The notes beneath the pieces were generated by a model, which saw only the letters and a program-made list of their open reading frames with translations, ran no database searches and was not told the DNA's origin. This document shows positions 37,101 through 46,428 of a DNA stretch of 64,000 nucleotides, one piece after another. Numbering within the stretch: position 1 is the first letter of the stretch; each line of letters starts with the position of its first letter. Origin of the DNA: JAVBMJ01 sp031552535 (lineage in GTDB: Bacteria; Bacteroidota; Bacteroidia; Bacteroidales; Rikenellaceae); the NCBI GenBank assembly GCA_031552535.1, contig JAVBMJ010000025.1:1-64000 (forward strand). The letters are read 5' to 3'. A program made the translations under genes and the position numbers.

Positions 37101-37268
37101 CATGCCTGCCTTTGCCGTGTCGGGCTGGCCGGTGGGAAAATAGTTGAACGTCCAATCGGCATTGATGGTCTGCACGACGCGTTTCTGCACAGGCTTATAG
37201 ACCTGCGAAACAGAGATATCAGGCACCATTATAACGGCTGCCGCAAATAATAATTTTATCATCCTCAT
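34164..37268 (-). CDS. GH2-family glycoside hydrolase
   Basis: 1034 aa with signal peptide (IKLLFAAAVIMVPDISVS). The sugar-binding jelly roll (about 30-220), immunoglobulin-like part and TIM barrel follow the GH2 order. The acid/base Glu is E445 in RNHPSIMFWSVGNETS. The nucleophile is probably one of the two Glu of AGTEEWQHR (residues not proven). Two more beta-sandwich domains follow (VELFVNGRSVGRQRP; PAQLTLTASHVDIAAD), then about 200 residues I cannot assign. Beta-galactosidase or beta-glucuronidase activity is possible; the sulfated PUL context does not decide between them. The ATG overlaps the sulfatase stop in ATGA. Confidence 0.9.
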   Translation of the reverse strand: MRMIKLLFAAAVIMVPDISVSQVYKPVQKRVVQTINADWTFNYFPTGQPDTAKAGMEFDDSLWKAIALPHTWQTYETTGDIHPFIMAASERVDPYWWNGWGWYRKRVVVEERLRGKKILAEFDGVQKYCRVYLNGHLLGEHKGGYTGFYFDLTPHIVYGRENVIAVEVSNRRDDKFGVIPPSTAGNFDVYGGIYRDVRIVVTEPVYVPFQGSYKHEGGTFITTPAVSDSEARAVVKTFVGNDSGSARNITVKSIITGSDGRVVKRMESSQTVENGTIATFEQHTGAIKNPELWSQERPSLYSVHTEVWSEGHLSDTYLSPLGFRYFHWDYTDNTLVVNGRKTHIHGTNRHQEYPWLGDAIPKWLTYSDFDDIRYNLGHNFMRAGHYPNDPIVYDYSDRNGIVMVEEVPNIKSIDFDERVQEQNLREMIRRDRNHPSIMFWSVGNETSDAADSRWVVEEDTTRYIHERKSEGYGDYVNHTARNLDMENLLRVTIRGWYNRDVRDLEPGRGSKKVAKSGQQAGTEEWQHRMARVDGGSIRGRIDKNIVAWIYNDHGADRIYKDSPLKNINAKGWVDAYRVPKYMYYLWQANYLDRGMIFIHPHHWREQYLGRAMPIQVDSNCDEVELFVNGRSVGRQRPSKENFFTVEFPEVPVERGVISAEGTRRGEKVRYSITMAGAPAQLTLTASHVDIAADRSGIVVVTADIIDKAGVHVYGATHPLTWEVSGEGTLVGCPLYETDINKKSELSGTGYIDAPVSNVVRSTNRPGTITVRVSSPGLEPATVTIRTQAVKRSATGISEPRLDDEGRRGVVRDTAFCEKVVYEIEMRGIVTPFDIEASSDDEYREAMIRFVLDRNPNIDSRSVEFTKLADRLTSYIINTRGELTEDDYNFFARAYNDARMLARLIEARNFHPDYAASLREYYSTALLVDGTAVDIGLEAGHIASIPRDADTMIMIESDADTIEYERTRYFYRVFARSFERAVELMRPQYSSFSPEEKRQAMQCIDAINPGVHLSGNIYTVNPEMGIAIPKNLKPN

Positions 37269-38806
37269 TCTTTTTCATTTATATTGGCACTCTCCGGTCT
37301 TTCGATATAGACATAGCGGCGGTCTCCGGTGCGCAGCTTCCATTGTTTGATCTTCTGTGTCAGCCTGGCGATGATCCTGCCGTATCCTTTTTTATAGTAG
37401 AGGTTGTCGCATTCTGCCGGATCATTCCGCAGGTTGAAGAGTTGGTTGCGATCCATGTCGCTAAGTGTCAGCTTCCATCCCTGTGGCGATATCACCGTTC
37501 GGTACGACGATCCGGCCAGGCGTTCTATCTCCTCCGCTGTGAAGCCATCCACAGGGCCGTCCGACTTTCCGGCATCTTGGTTGGGATTCCACAGCATATA
37601 GATATATCCGTCGTCACCCTTTCGCGGCATGCCATTCATTACCCCCACGAGGCTCCTGCCCTGAAGGTGGCCAAATCGCAGCGGATCGCGTCCAAGTAGT
37701 TCCACCAGCGTGGGGACAAGATCGATATTGGTCACATTCCTCCCGATCCTTGCGGCGCCCTTGCCGGGTATGCGGAACATGAGCGGAACCCTGAGCGCCT
37801 CCTCATACATCACCGATTTGTTCAACATCCCGTGGCTTCCCATCATCTCCCCGTGGTCGGCGGTAAATACCACGATTGTATTTTCGCGCAATCCCAGCGA
37901 ATCGAGCGCCCCGAGAATCGTCCCCACACTCCGGTCGACAGCATGACAAAGTCCTGCGTAGTTGCGGTTAAACCGCTCCCACTGTTCGTGAGACATCCTC
38001 CGGGTCCGTGCACGGTAGCGGACCGGGTCATACTCCCCCGGCGGACAACTATAGCCTGAGGGAAGAGGTATGTCGTCGTGCAGGTCGTCGAAAGGCCCCG
38101 CAAACGGAGAGTGGGGTTCGAGATAACTGACATACAGTATGAACGGATCATCACAATGGCGCGCCATGAAATCCACTGCCTTCGACGCCAGATATGAAGG
38201 TTTGCCGTCGCAGTAAGGCAGAGTTGTAACAAACTTCCTCGAAAAAATATTTTCATCATTCCCGTCGGGGGTGTACCCTTTCAATACAAGATACTTGTGG
38301 TATCCCGAGCGCGCTCCGCGGTTTTTGGCTTCACTATAAAAATAGTAATACTGATCCTCGACCGAGTCGAACTCCGCGAAACCGTGCTGGGGAAATATCT
38401 CGTCACCCAGATGCCACTTCCCGAAATAGCCAGTGGCATAGCCACCGTCTATAAGCTCGGGCAGGCAACGTGCCGAAGGATCGAGCGGCATGTTGTTCTG
38501 CACGGCGCCATGGCAATGCGGGTAGGTCCCTGTAAGCATCGTCCCGCGCGAAGGCGTCGACACGGGTTGCACCACATATGAGTTCAGGAACACCACGCTT
38601 TCCCGGGCTAAAGCGTTGAGATTTGGCATTATGACCATGCGGTTGCCGTAAACTTCCAGTACGGCATCCTTCATCTGGTCGGCACATATAAACAGCAGAT
38701 TGGGGCGCCGTACCGCTTCCGCAGCCTTGGCCACACCAAACCACGCTGCCAGCAACGAGGCTCCCGCAAGTTTCAATGCCATATTATCCGGTCTGCTGTC
38801 TTTCAT
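37265..38806 (-). CDS. Family S1 sulfatase (serine type)
   Basis: 513 aa with N-terminal signal (LAGASLLAAWFGVAKAAEA). FICADQMKDAVLEVYG is the metal-binding start. The maturation site is S83-T-P85-S86-R87 (PVSTPSRGTMLTG), so formylglycine must come from serine and needs an anSME-type radical SAM enzyme. Second signature: YFGKWHLGDE. FTADHGEMMGSHGMLNKSVMYEE completes the metal site. It is the last of three sulfatases transcribed before the GH2 gene, and its stop overlaps the GH2 start. Target sulfate position is unknown. Confidence 0.93.
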   Translation of the reverse strand: MKDSRPDNMALKLAGASLLAAWFGVAKAAEAVRRPNLLFICADQMKDAVLEVYGNRMVIMPNLNALARESVVFLNSYVVQPVSTPSRGTMLTGTYPHCHGAVQNNMPLDPSARCLPELIDGGYATGYFGKWHLGDEIFPQHGFAEFDSVEDQYYYFYSEAKNRGARSGYHKYLVLKGYTPDGNDENIFSRKFVTTLPYCDGKPSYLASKAVDFMARHCDDPFILYVSYLEPHSPFAGPFDDLHDDIPLPSGYSCPPGEYDPVRYRARTRRMSHEQWERFNRNYAGLCHAVDRSVGTILGALDSLGLRENTIVVFTADHGEMMGSHGMLNKSVMYEEALRVPLMFRIPGKGAARIGRNVTNIDLVPTLVELLGRDPLRFGHLQGRSLVGVMNGMPRKGDDGYIYMLWNPNQDAGKSDGPVDGFTAEEIERLAGSSYRTVISPQGWKLTLSDMDRNQLFNLRNDPAECDNLYYKKGYGRIIARLTQKIKQWKLRTGDRRYVYIERPESANINEKE

Positions 38807-38864
38807 ATTTTCGTTCCGTATGCTTTACCCATTGCATTTTTTCGTGAAGATGTAACGGCCATTG

Positions 38865-40331
38865 CTACCGCTCGTCGTCTGGATCGAACGCCTTGCCCTT
38901 GCCGCGCTTCTGGAAATCCTGCATCGGGAAATTCGGATCGTCGACGCGCAACGAAGAGAAATAGTCCATCGCCTTTGCCAAAAGGTCGGGACGCCATGCG
39001 GCTATATCGTTCTCTTCGGCACGGTCAACGGCAAGATCGTATATCTCTATGGGCCGCGTCAGCCCGTAACGTACAGCTTTGTAGTTGCCCATTCGTACGG
39101 CTTGTTTGAAAACGCTTTTTTCGCCCAACTCCCAGTAGAACACCCTGTCGTTTGCAACCGGCGAAGGATCTCCATTCAGCACCGGGAAGAATGACTCGCC
39201 GTCTATACCCGCGGGAATTTCGGCCCCGGCAGCTTCGCAAAGTGTGGGCATCACATCCCAGAAGGCCGAAACATGATCCGTGCGGCTACCGGCCTCAACC
39301 ACTGAGGGCCAGCGCACTATCATCGGCTCGCGTATGCCGCCTTCGTAGAGGTCGCGTTTTATCCCGCGCAATCCCCCGTTGCTGTTGAAGAATAGCGGAT
39401 CGGCCCCACCCTCCCCGTGCGGTCCGTTGTCGCTGGTAAATATCACCAGCGTGTTACGATCTATACCCAACTTTCGAAGCATCTCCATTATCTCGCCTAC
39501 GCTACGGTCCAGACGGGTGATCATGGCCGCAAACGCCGCTTTCGGGGTTGGCTGTGGACGGTAGCCTTTCGAGGCTGATCCGGGATATGGCGTCTCGTCG
39601 AAACGGCCCGCGAATTTATCGAGGTCGTCGTCCGGCACATCGAGTTCCGAATGCGGGATAGTGTATGTGAGGCATGCGAAGAAGGGACGTCCACCCTTTG
39701 CCGCGGACTCGATATATTCCTTAGCCTTTTGATGAATCAGGTCGAAAGTGTATTTACCCCGTGCGCCATTGCTGTTTTCTGGTATGTCGAACTGCTGTTC
39801 GTTGTGCTGCAGGTAAGGGTAGTAGTAGAAATGGGCGTGCTTCTGGTTTATATAGCCGAAAAATTCATCGAACCCCTTGCGTGTCGGGGTGCCCTCGGTT
39901 TCGAGTTCTCCCAACCCCCATTTTCCGAACATAGCGGTGCTGTATCCGGCTTTTTTCAGCAACTCGGGAATAGTGGTGTCTTCGGCCCGCAGGCACACCC
40001 TTTGGTCGTCGCCCGAAAAGTTGGCCCTGATACGGCCATGACCCGTGTGCATACCCGTCATCAGAGCGCACCGCGACGGGGCGGAGAGCGCCGAACCGGC
40101 ATAATGCGACGTGAAAAGCATACCTTCGGAGGCCAGGCGGTCGATGTTCGGGGTCGGGAAATGGCGTTGCCCGTAACAACTTAGGTCGCCATACCCCATA
40201 TCGTCGGCAAGGATATAGATTATATTGGGCCTCTCCCTGTTCAGGTCGGGGATTTCCGGTGCAGCGGCCCGGACGAACACCGGAAACGTTACGAGTGCCG
40301 CCGGCAGGGTGGCAATGGAGAGAGTCTTCAT
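38865..40331 (-). CDS. Family S1 sulfatase (serine type)
   Basis: 488 aa from the ATG at 40331. It has a signal peptide (LPAALVTFPVFVRAAA). ILADDMGYGDLSCYG is the N-terminal metal site; S83-A-P85-S86-R87 (ALSAPSRCALMTG) is the formylglycine site. The second signature is AMFGKWGLGE, and the KTSDNGPH-like FTSDNGPHGEGG supports the metal site. The overall form is like arylsulfatase A (KGFDEFFGYINQKHAH). It lies 58 nt before the next sulfatase gene in the operon. Confidence 0.93.
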   Translation of the reverse strand: MKTLSIATLPAALVTFPVFVRAAAPEIPDLNRERPNIIYILADDMGYGDLSCYGQRHFPTPNIDRLASEGMLFTSHYAGSALSAPSRCALMTGMHTGHGRIRANFSGDDQRVCLRAEDTTIPELLKKAGYSTAMFGKWGLGELETEGTPTRKGFDEFFGYINQKHAHFYYYPYLQHNEQQFDIPENSNGARGKYTFDLIHQKAKEYIESAAKGGRPFFACLTYTIPHSELDVPDDDLDKFAGRFDETPYPGSASKGYRPQPTPKAAFAAMITRLDRSVGEIMEMLRKLGIDRNTLVIFTSDNGPHGEGGADPLFFNSNGGLRGIKRDLYEGGIREPMIVRWPSVVEAGSRTDHVSAFWDVMPTLCEAAGAEIPAGIDGESFFPVLNGDPSPVANDRVFYWELGEKSVFKQAVRMGNYKAVRYGLTRPIEIYDLAVDRAEENDIAAWRPDLLAKAMDYFSSLRVDDPNFPMQDFQKRGKGKAFDPDDER

Positions 40332-40483
40332 TTTCGTTAGGGTTATATAAGTTTTATTCCTGGCCTTGGATTGCACGCCGCATATTTCCGCCATATGCCG
40401 AAGTTACCGGCTCAGTCATGGGCTGTGCTCATAATAAAAAATCACGGCTCGTAGAATCGTTCTCTGAATACACGGATAAGCTG

Positions 40484-41938
40484 TTAATAACCATACTGTT
40501 TCACACGGTCTTCCATAATCCTGCTCATAGTCTCCCCCGATTCGGGGTAACGGCCCATATCAGGGTAGTGCGAAAGCCACTCGTCGAGGTATCCGCGCAT
40601 CTGCTCCAATACTTTTGCCATCGCCGGATCCGAAGCCAGGTCGTGGAGATTGAATGGGTCTTTGTGCATGTCATAGAGCTGCTCCGCCGGTTTGCGCGCG
40701 GCGAAAAATGGCATGCAATTCGCCGGAAGTTCCCCTGCGGCATACAACTCGCGCATATTGCGCAGGATGGGATAGCGCGTATCCTTGTAACGATTCTGAG
40801 CCGTGTAAGGGACCTCAGGGTCGAAATTCCGTATATAGAGGTAATCTTTCGTGTGAATGGCGCGTATGCGGTGTACCGTCTCGTCGCAACGGTCGCGGGC
40901 CGACACCGTATATCTGCGGTCGGGAGTTTTCGGGTCGGCAAACGGCACCCCCTGCACATAGCCGGGGATTCCGGCCCCCGACCATTGTATCATCTGTGCC
41001 GAAACATCGATCGAACTCACAAGCTTGTCGTTGACCGTACCTGCGTGGCGTCCGTCGGGATAACGCACCATCAACGGCACATGGATTCCTCCATCCCAGC
41101 AGAACTGTTTGTCACGCGGCATCGGCCTGCCGTGGTCGCTCATGAAAACGATAATCGTATTGTCGAGAATACCCTCACGCTCCAGTCTGGCGATGATCTC
41201 GCCGAAACTGCGGTCGAGCCACTGTATGGCATCGTAATAAGCGGCGTAGTCGTTACGGCTTACATCGTTAACAGGATAATAGGGAGCTATCGTCGTTATC
41301 GAATCAGGGCATAGTCCCCCCTCGCGCGCCTCTCCCTCACGCCAATGAGCTCCCCGGTGGGAGGCCAGAAGTGTCAGGTGGGCAAAGAAAGGCTGTCCAG
41401 GTTTGGCTTCGCTCCAATTATGGGCATCGAAGATATCCTTTTCGGGAAACTTAAAGTTAAAATCGGTCTTTCCGCTACCCCAGGGCCCCGGATTATTCTT
41501 CCCCCACTTAAGGTTTTCGTGGGCACACAATACGGTGAGATAGCCGGCACTACGGATGGCATAGGTTATGGGCAGCACCCCGTCGGGCAACGGCTTTTTG
41601 TCTTCCTGCGGTGTGCGGTGGTTGTGGGCGCCTATCGAAGTCTGGTACATGCCGGTTATCAGTCCCGACCGCGTTGCAGAACTCACCGCCCCGGTGGTGA
41701 ATGCATTGGTGTAACGGACCGACTCCCCGGCGAAGTTATCTATGTTGGGAGTACGAACGTCGGGATTGCCATAGCAACCCAGATCGTTATAGGTCATATC
41801 CTCGGCTATGATCCAAAGCAGGTTGGGCCTTGCCGGATCGTGCGACTGCGCAATTGCCGGGAACGCCGACAAAGCCGCAGCCACGGCTGCCGGAGCGGCT
41901 TTGAAACGGCGTGAATATTTCTCAAAACGTGTCAACAT
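40484..41938 (-). CDS. SGSH-like sulfatase (S-x-A-x-R type)
   Basis: 484 aa from the ATG at 41938; codons upstream run into the divergent promoter region. It has a signal (AAPAAVAAALSAFPAIA), then WIIAEDMTYNDLGCYG. The maturation site is S86-S-A88-T-R90 (AVSSATRSGLITG), with Ala instead of Pro, as in the sulfamidase-like subgroup. The region CAHENLKWGKNN replaces the usual GKWH. IIVFMSDHGRPMPRDK and WDGGIHVPLMVRYPDG support the metal site. It is the first gene of the PUL operon. The subgroup resemblance hints at N- or O-sulfate on an aminosugar, but this is only an inference. Confidence 0.9.
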   Translation of the reverse strand: MLTRFEKYSRRFKAAPAAVAAALSAFPAIAQSHDPARPNLLWIIAEDMTYNDLGCYGNPDVRTPNIDNFAGESVRYTNAFTTGAVSSATRSGLITGMYQTSIGAHNHRTPQEDKKPLPDGVLPITYAIRSAGYLTVLCAHENLKWGKNNPGPWGSGKTDFNFKFPEKDIFDAHNWSEAKPGQPFFAHLTLLASHRGAHWREGEAREGGLCPDSITTIAPYYPVNDVSRNDYAAYYDAIQWLDRSFGEIIARLEREGILDNTIIVFMSDHGRPMPRDKQFCWDGGIHVPLMVRYPDGRHAGTVNDKLVSSIDVSAQMIQWSGAGIPGYVQGVPFADPKTPDRRYTVSARDRCDETVHRIRAIHTKDYLYIRNFDPEVPYTAQNRYKDTRYPILRNMRELYAAGELPANCMPFFAARKPAEQLYDMHKDPFNLHDLASDPAMAKVLEQMRGYLDEWLSHYPDMGRYPESGETMSRIMEDRVKQYGY

Positions 41939-42179
41939 AATGCGGTGGATTTGGGTTTTGACATTATCTAATGCAGGGGCGTCGACATATGCCACATGGG
42001 TGGTTTTCAGGATCGATACAAAGGTTGTCCGAAAAATCATCACCATTGTCCCGGAAATCGTGAAAAAAAGAGTAAAATTCATGATTTTTCAACATCCACA
42101 GGTTTGCGTTTCACGCATATAGATGCGGTAAATCGTGCATACAAATATTCTATAGTATTGTTTTATAAATGCTTATTCC

Positions 42180-42187
42180 TACATTTG
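42180..42187 (+). promoter_or_regulatory. Promoter of the hybrid two-component regulator
   Basis: TACATTTG is an exact TAnnTTTG match with ATTG (42157-42160) 19 nt upstream. The expected transcription start is near 42194, which favours the ATG at 42206 over that at 42194. Confidence 0.65.
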
Positions 42188-42205
42188 CATTAAATGGGGA
42201 CGCTT

Positions 42206-45200
42206 ATGAAAAACAGGGTTCAATTCATGTTTTTTGCCATACCTTCATTGCTTTGGCTGACCGCCTGGACAGCCTTTTCGCAAGGCGTGGCAGACTTCCG
42301 CAGGCCTTCGTCCGGGGATCCGCTGATGAACAACAATATCACCACATTATGCGGTGACGGCCTGGGATTTCTGTGGCTGACGTCGGACGACGAACTGGTG
42401 AAATTCGATGGGATGTCGTATATTTATCCCAATCCCGAAGTCAACCGAAAACTATTCGCCGACGACAACACATGCCTCTCTTCTCTGGCCACCGACAGCC
42501 TGATATGGATCGGCACAGCAAAAGGACTTTTCAGATTCAATGTCAAAACCCATAAGATGCACGAGGTGGAACGGTTCCGTTCTATGCACGTCAACTCAAT
42601 AGTAGCGGGAGCCGGCGGAGTTATATATCTCAACATAAGCGGCAAAGGGATATTCGCCCTGTCGGCCGACACACTGCGTCACAACGAGTTGCTGGCATTC
42701 CGGGACACGCCGAACCGTGGCAACAGGGTCACATCGATGGCTTCCGACAGCCACCGCAACCTTTATGTGGCGATACGCGGCAAAGTAATAAGAATCTCCT
42801 CTCCCGGAGGCGTTCTGAATTGCGATTCGTTCAACAAAGCCACGACCATATCTATCGACACGCTCCTCAAAGGCGACTTCACGCAAAGGCTGTCCATAGA
42901 CCGCTACGACATTATCTGGATATGGAACCGCGACCGCCTGAAAGCCTTACGCTTGCCGTTGACCGAAGGGAAGACGCTTTACGACATAGGCGATGTCGAG
43001 ATATCGGCGGTCTTCCACGACAGTCGTGGCAACACCTGGCTGGGCCGGCGGGGAAGGGGGTACGTGAAACTGCGGCGCAACGTGACAGGTGAAGTAATTT
43101 CGCATGAAGCGGGCTCGATGAGCAGCCAGAACGACGATTTGAGCAACACGCCCAATCTTTTTTTCGAAGATACGAGGGGTATTGTGTGGATAGGCACCAA
43201 AGACGGGCTTTTCGAAGTAAACGACGATCCCGGACATCCTTTCCATAACATAAGAAGTTATGCCGGCGATCATGCTTCGTTGGCGCACAACACAGTTTCC
43301 GGAACTTATGTCGATGCCTCGGGGACTTTGTGGGTCGCCACTGCCGCCGGGCTCGACAAAGTGACATTCAGCGACATCGCCGCAGGCAAATATTCCGTTT
43401 CACATTTCTTTGACCGCCGCTCATCGGTCAACTCCATCCAGGACAATAAAATACAGTGTATCATAGAGGATGGCGACGGTAAACTGTGGCTGGGGACAAA
43501 AGGGAGGTTGACATTTTTCGATCCGGTGACAAACCGTTATTTCGAGCGCCCGGAGATATTGCCGGCTGTGGATTCATGCAACTTCATAAGAGCCATGCAA
43601 CGCGATGCAGCGGGCAACATCGCCGTGGGTTTCGAGTCGGGAGGTGTGGTGCTTTACAGCAGGCATACAGGCGTGATGCAACGTCTCCGGGTGGAGGGTC
43701 CCGTACGACCGTTGAACAACTGCAAGGCCCTTATATTCGACGACCGGGGAGTCATATGGGCAGGCAACGAACTCTGCGAGGTGTTCCGCATAGAGACCGA
43801 TTCGTCGTTCACTAAAATAGTAAAAGCAGACCGTTTCGAACTCAACGGCCAACCCGAGCCGCAACGGGGGAAAGGTTCGGTTACAAGCATTTTCCAGGAC
43901 TCGTACAAGACCGTGTGGGTTGCCACCTCCGCGGGACTGTTCAGGTTCAATCCCGACGACGGGCGATTTGTGGAGGTTGTTCCTGGAGGGGGCGCCCGGC
44001 AGCGTTATTTCTGCGGGATCACCGGCGACGACTCGGGAAACCTGTGGTTATCGACTCCTGAAGGAGTCTGTAAATACGGGGTCATCAGCGGCAGTTTTCA
44101 GTTCCATGAACTATACGAAGGCAATTTCACACGGAAAGGGTATGTTTTTAACTCGTCGTACGCCCCCGGGGGGTACATTTTTATGGGCGGCATAAACGGG
44201 CTCACTTATTTCAATCCCTCGGAGATAAAACGCGACACTGCATCGCTCAGGGTATTCATCTCCAATTTTTCGGTACGCAACACTCCTGTAGCCATAGGAT
44301 CTGAGATCCTTCCGCTCGATCCCAACTATGTGGATGAAGTGACGCTAACGCATCGCGACAACAATTTTTCGTTCGATTTCTCGGTGCTGTCATTCGACCG
44401 CTCCGACCATATCGAATATGCCTACATGCTCGAAGGGGCCGACCGCAACTGGATATACACCGGCAGTGACAGGCGTTATGTGTCGTATACCAACCTTCCG
44501 GCGGGGACCTATACGTTCAAGGTACGCAGCACGAACCATTCGGGGGTTTGGCTCGACAATATGCGCACGATGACGGTAAACATACTGCCTCCCTGGTGGC
44601 AGACGTGGTGGAGTTATATGATCTTTGCTATGCTTTTGGCCGGGCTGGCCGCCATAGGAGTCCGCATGTGGCACCTGTGGTCGAGGTTCAGGACCCAAAA
44701 AGAGATAAACCGTTGGCAACGGGGCCTGTATGCGAATATCTCCAATGGGCTCAAAACTCCTTTGTCACTATTACAGGCGCCATTGGATGAACTTGTCGAG
44801 AATTTCCAGTCGATGAAGGCCGACGAGGTGGCGGCAATGCTAAAAGTCATGCAGCGCAGCACAAAACGCATATACCGACTGGCGGCCCAGTTGACGGAAT
44901 TCCGCAGGATAGGAACAAAGGGGGCGAGTCTCGAACTGGTGGAAACAGACATAGTGGCCTTCCTGAAAAGCATCTATGAATCGTTCTGCGATCTGGCCGC
45001 GGCGAAAGGCATCCGCTTCTCATTCAATCCGGCAATAGCATCGGTCGTTTTGGTATTCGATCCGGAGAAACTGGAGATGATAATGTTCAATCTGTTGTCG
45101 GAAGTCTTCAGGACTACACCCGAAGGAGGCGGGGTCGGATTATATTGCGAGCTGGATAGTGCCGATTACAGACTTAGGGTTACTATCTCAGGCACCGGTG

Positions 45201-46294
45201 CCGGACAGGGCGGAAACCCCGGAATAATGGCTGCGGCTCCCGGTAGCGGCGCCCTGCGAAAGCGGGAGGAGAGCATTTTCCACTCCGACATAGCACTCTC
45301 TCTGGTTAAGGACCTTGTCTTGCTCCACCACGGACAGATAACTGTCCGCGACAATACGGGCGGCGGACGGGTGTTCATATTCAGCCTGCTGCTGGGCAAT
45401 TCTCATTTCAGCGGACGGACGATAAAAAAATCAGAGATAAGCAACATCCGCCTGCAATACGCCGACAATTACATCGAAACACTGCAAGAACCCACGCCTG
45501 CGATACGGCGCGGAGTGTCGTTACCCGACATTTTCCTTGTGGACGAAGATGCGGAGACGGGGAAATTTTTGAAAAAAATGCTTTCGGGCGACTATCGGGT
45601 CACGGTATTCGACTCTCCCGGGGATGTGGCGGCGGAGATGGCCCGCCACAAACCGGCGATGGTCATTACCGAGGTTATTTTCGGGAATGACCTGGCCGGG
45701 TTCGACCTTTGCAGACATATAAAATCGGAGAGTGAGATACGCCATGTGCCGGTAATGATACTATCGACCATGTCGCTCGAAGAGGACAAACAGAACGGAT
45801 ACCGGAGCGGCGCGGACGCCTACCTGACAAAACCGTTCGATGTGAAATACCTGAAGATGAGGATAGGCATGATGCTGCAATCACGAGAGACGGTAAAAGA
45901 ACGCGCCAAGATGGATATGATAATCAACCCGCGGCACGTGAAAGCCATCTCGTCGGACGAACGTTTCCTTGCCCGGGCAATGGAGGTGATAGAGAAGAAT
46001 ATGGCAAACGAGTCATTCAACGTGGACGCTTTTGCCGCGAGTATGAATCTCAGCGGGTCGATGCTCTACCGCAAGATACGACGCCTTACGAACCATTCCC
46101 CGGTGGAATTTCTACGTGGGGTGAGGATAAAACGTGCTATGCAATTATTTGAAGACAAGGCATATAGCGTAACAGAAGTGGCTATGAAAGTGGGGTTTTC
46201 CGACGCCCGGTATTTCAGTTCATGTTTCAAGAAAGAGGCCGGTATAACGCCTTCGGCATTTATAGCCCAACGTTCCGATAAAAATCCTGTCTGA
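42206..46294 (+). CDS. Hybrid two-component regulator with degenerate phosphorelay
   Basis: About 1362 aa. A signal peptide is followed by two-component propeller repeats to about residue 700 and a Y_Y_Y domain (about 718-798). Then come one transmembrane helix (about 800-822), HisKA/HATPase-like domains (835-1065), a receiver (1107-1225) and an AraC DNA-binding domain (1255-1360, with two intact helix-turn-helix units). The phospho-acceptor site that normally reads S-H-E is S-N-G (N847). The ATP-lid DxGxG is SGTGAG. The receiver Asp is E1156 (MVITEVIFGND). The order is that of a PUL HTCS, but the relay residues are missing. It diverges from the PUL and is its likely regulator. Confidence 0.93.
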   Translation: MKNRVQFMFFAIPSLLWLTAWTAFSQGVADFRRPSSGDPLMNNNITTLCGDGLGFLWLTSDDELVKFDGMSYIYPNPEVNRKLFADDNTCLSSLATDSLIWIGTAKGLFRFNVKTHKMHEVERFRSMHVNSIVAGAGGVIYLNISGKGIFALSADTLRHNELLAFRDTPNRGNRVTSMASDSHRNLYVAIRGKVIRISSPGGVLNCDSFNKATTISIDTLLKGDFTQRLSIDRYDIIWIWNRDRLKALRLPLTEGKTLYDIGDVEISAVFHDSRGNTWLGRRGRGYVKLRRNVTGEVISHEAGSMSSQNDDLSNTPNLFFEDTRGIVWIGTKDGLFEVNDDPGHPFHNIRSYAGDHASLAHNTVSGTYVDASGTLWVATAAGLDKVTFSDIAAGKYSVSHFFDRRSSVNSIQDNKIQCIIEDGDGKLWLGTKGRLTFFDPVTNRYFERPEILPAVDSCNFIRAMQRDAAGNIAVGFESGGVVLYSRHTGVMQRLRVEGPVRPLNNCKALIFDDRGVIWAGNELCEVFRIETDSSFTKIVKADRFELNGQPEPQRGKGSVTSIFQDSYKTVWVATSAGLFRFNPDDGRFVEVVPGGGARQRYFCGITGDDSGNLWLSTPEGVCKYGVISGSFQFHELYEGNFTRKGYVFNSSYAPGGYIFMGGINGLTYFNPSEIKRDTASLRVFISNFSVRNTPVAIGSEILPLDPNYVDEVTLTHRDNNFSFDFSVLSFDRSDHIEYAYMLEGADRNWIYTGSDRRYVSYTNLPAGTYTFKVRSTNHSGVWLDNMRTMTVNILPPWWQTWWSYMIFAMLLAGLAAIGVRMWHLWSRFRTQKEINRWQRGLYANISNGLKTPLSLLQAPLDELVENFQSMKADEVAAMLKVMQRSTKRIYRLAAQLTEFRRIGTKGASLELVETDIVAFLKSIYESFCDLAAAKGIRFSFNPAIASVVLVFDPEKLEMIMFNLLSEVFRTTPEGGGVGLYCELDSADYRLRVTISGTGAGQGGNPGIMAAAPGSGALRKREESIFHSDIALSLVKDLVLLHHGQITVRDNTGGGRVFIFSLLLGNSHFSGRTIKKSEISNIRLQYADNYIETLQEPTPAIRRGVSLPDIFLVDEDAETGKFLKKMLSGDYRVTVFDSPGDVAAEMARHKPAMVITEVIFGNDLAGFDLCRHIKSESEIRHVPVMILSTMSLEEDKQNGYRSGADAYLTKPFDVKYLKMRIGMMLQSRETVKERAKMDMIINPRHVKAISSDERFLARAMEVIEKNMANESFNVDAFAASMNLSGSMLYRKIRRLTNHSPVEFLRGVRIKRAMQLFEDKAYSVTEVAMKVGFSDARYFSSCFKKEAGITPSAFIAQRSDKNPV

Positions 46295-46388
46295 TCACCG
46301 CGAACCTCCCCTCAAAAAATGAAAGAGGTAAATAATTTAGGTATTAATATACAAGTTTACAGTTGGTGTGATTATCAGCAAAGTTTCA

Positions 46389-46396
46389 TAACTTTG
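46389..46396 (+). promoter_or_regulatory. -7 box upstream of the structured leader
   Basis: TAACTTTG matches TAnnTTTG exactly. A TTG (46363-46365) lies 23 nt upstream, slightly far for a -33 box. Transcription would begin near 46403, well before the ORF at 46615. Confidence 0.5.
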
Positions 46397-46428
46397 CAGT
46401 AAATATTATAGCGTCAGCTATTGTTTTG

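Noticed and set aside
42019..42026. Promoter box for the PUL operon
   Set aside because: On the minus strand AACCTTTG is one base off the consensus and has no -33 partner at the right distance, so it was not annotated.
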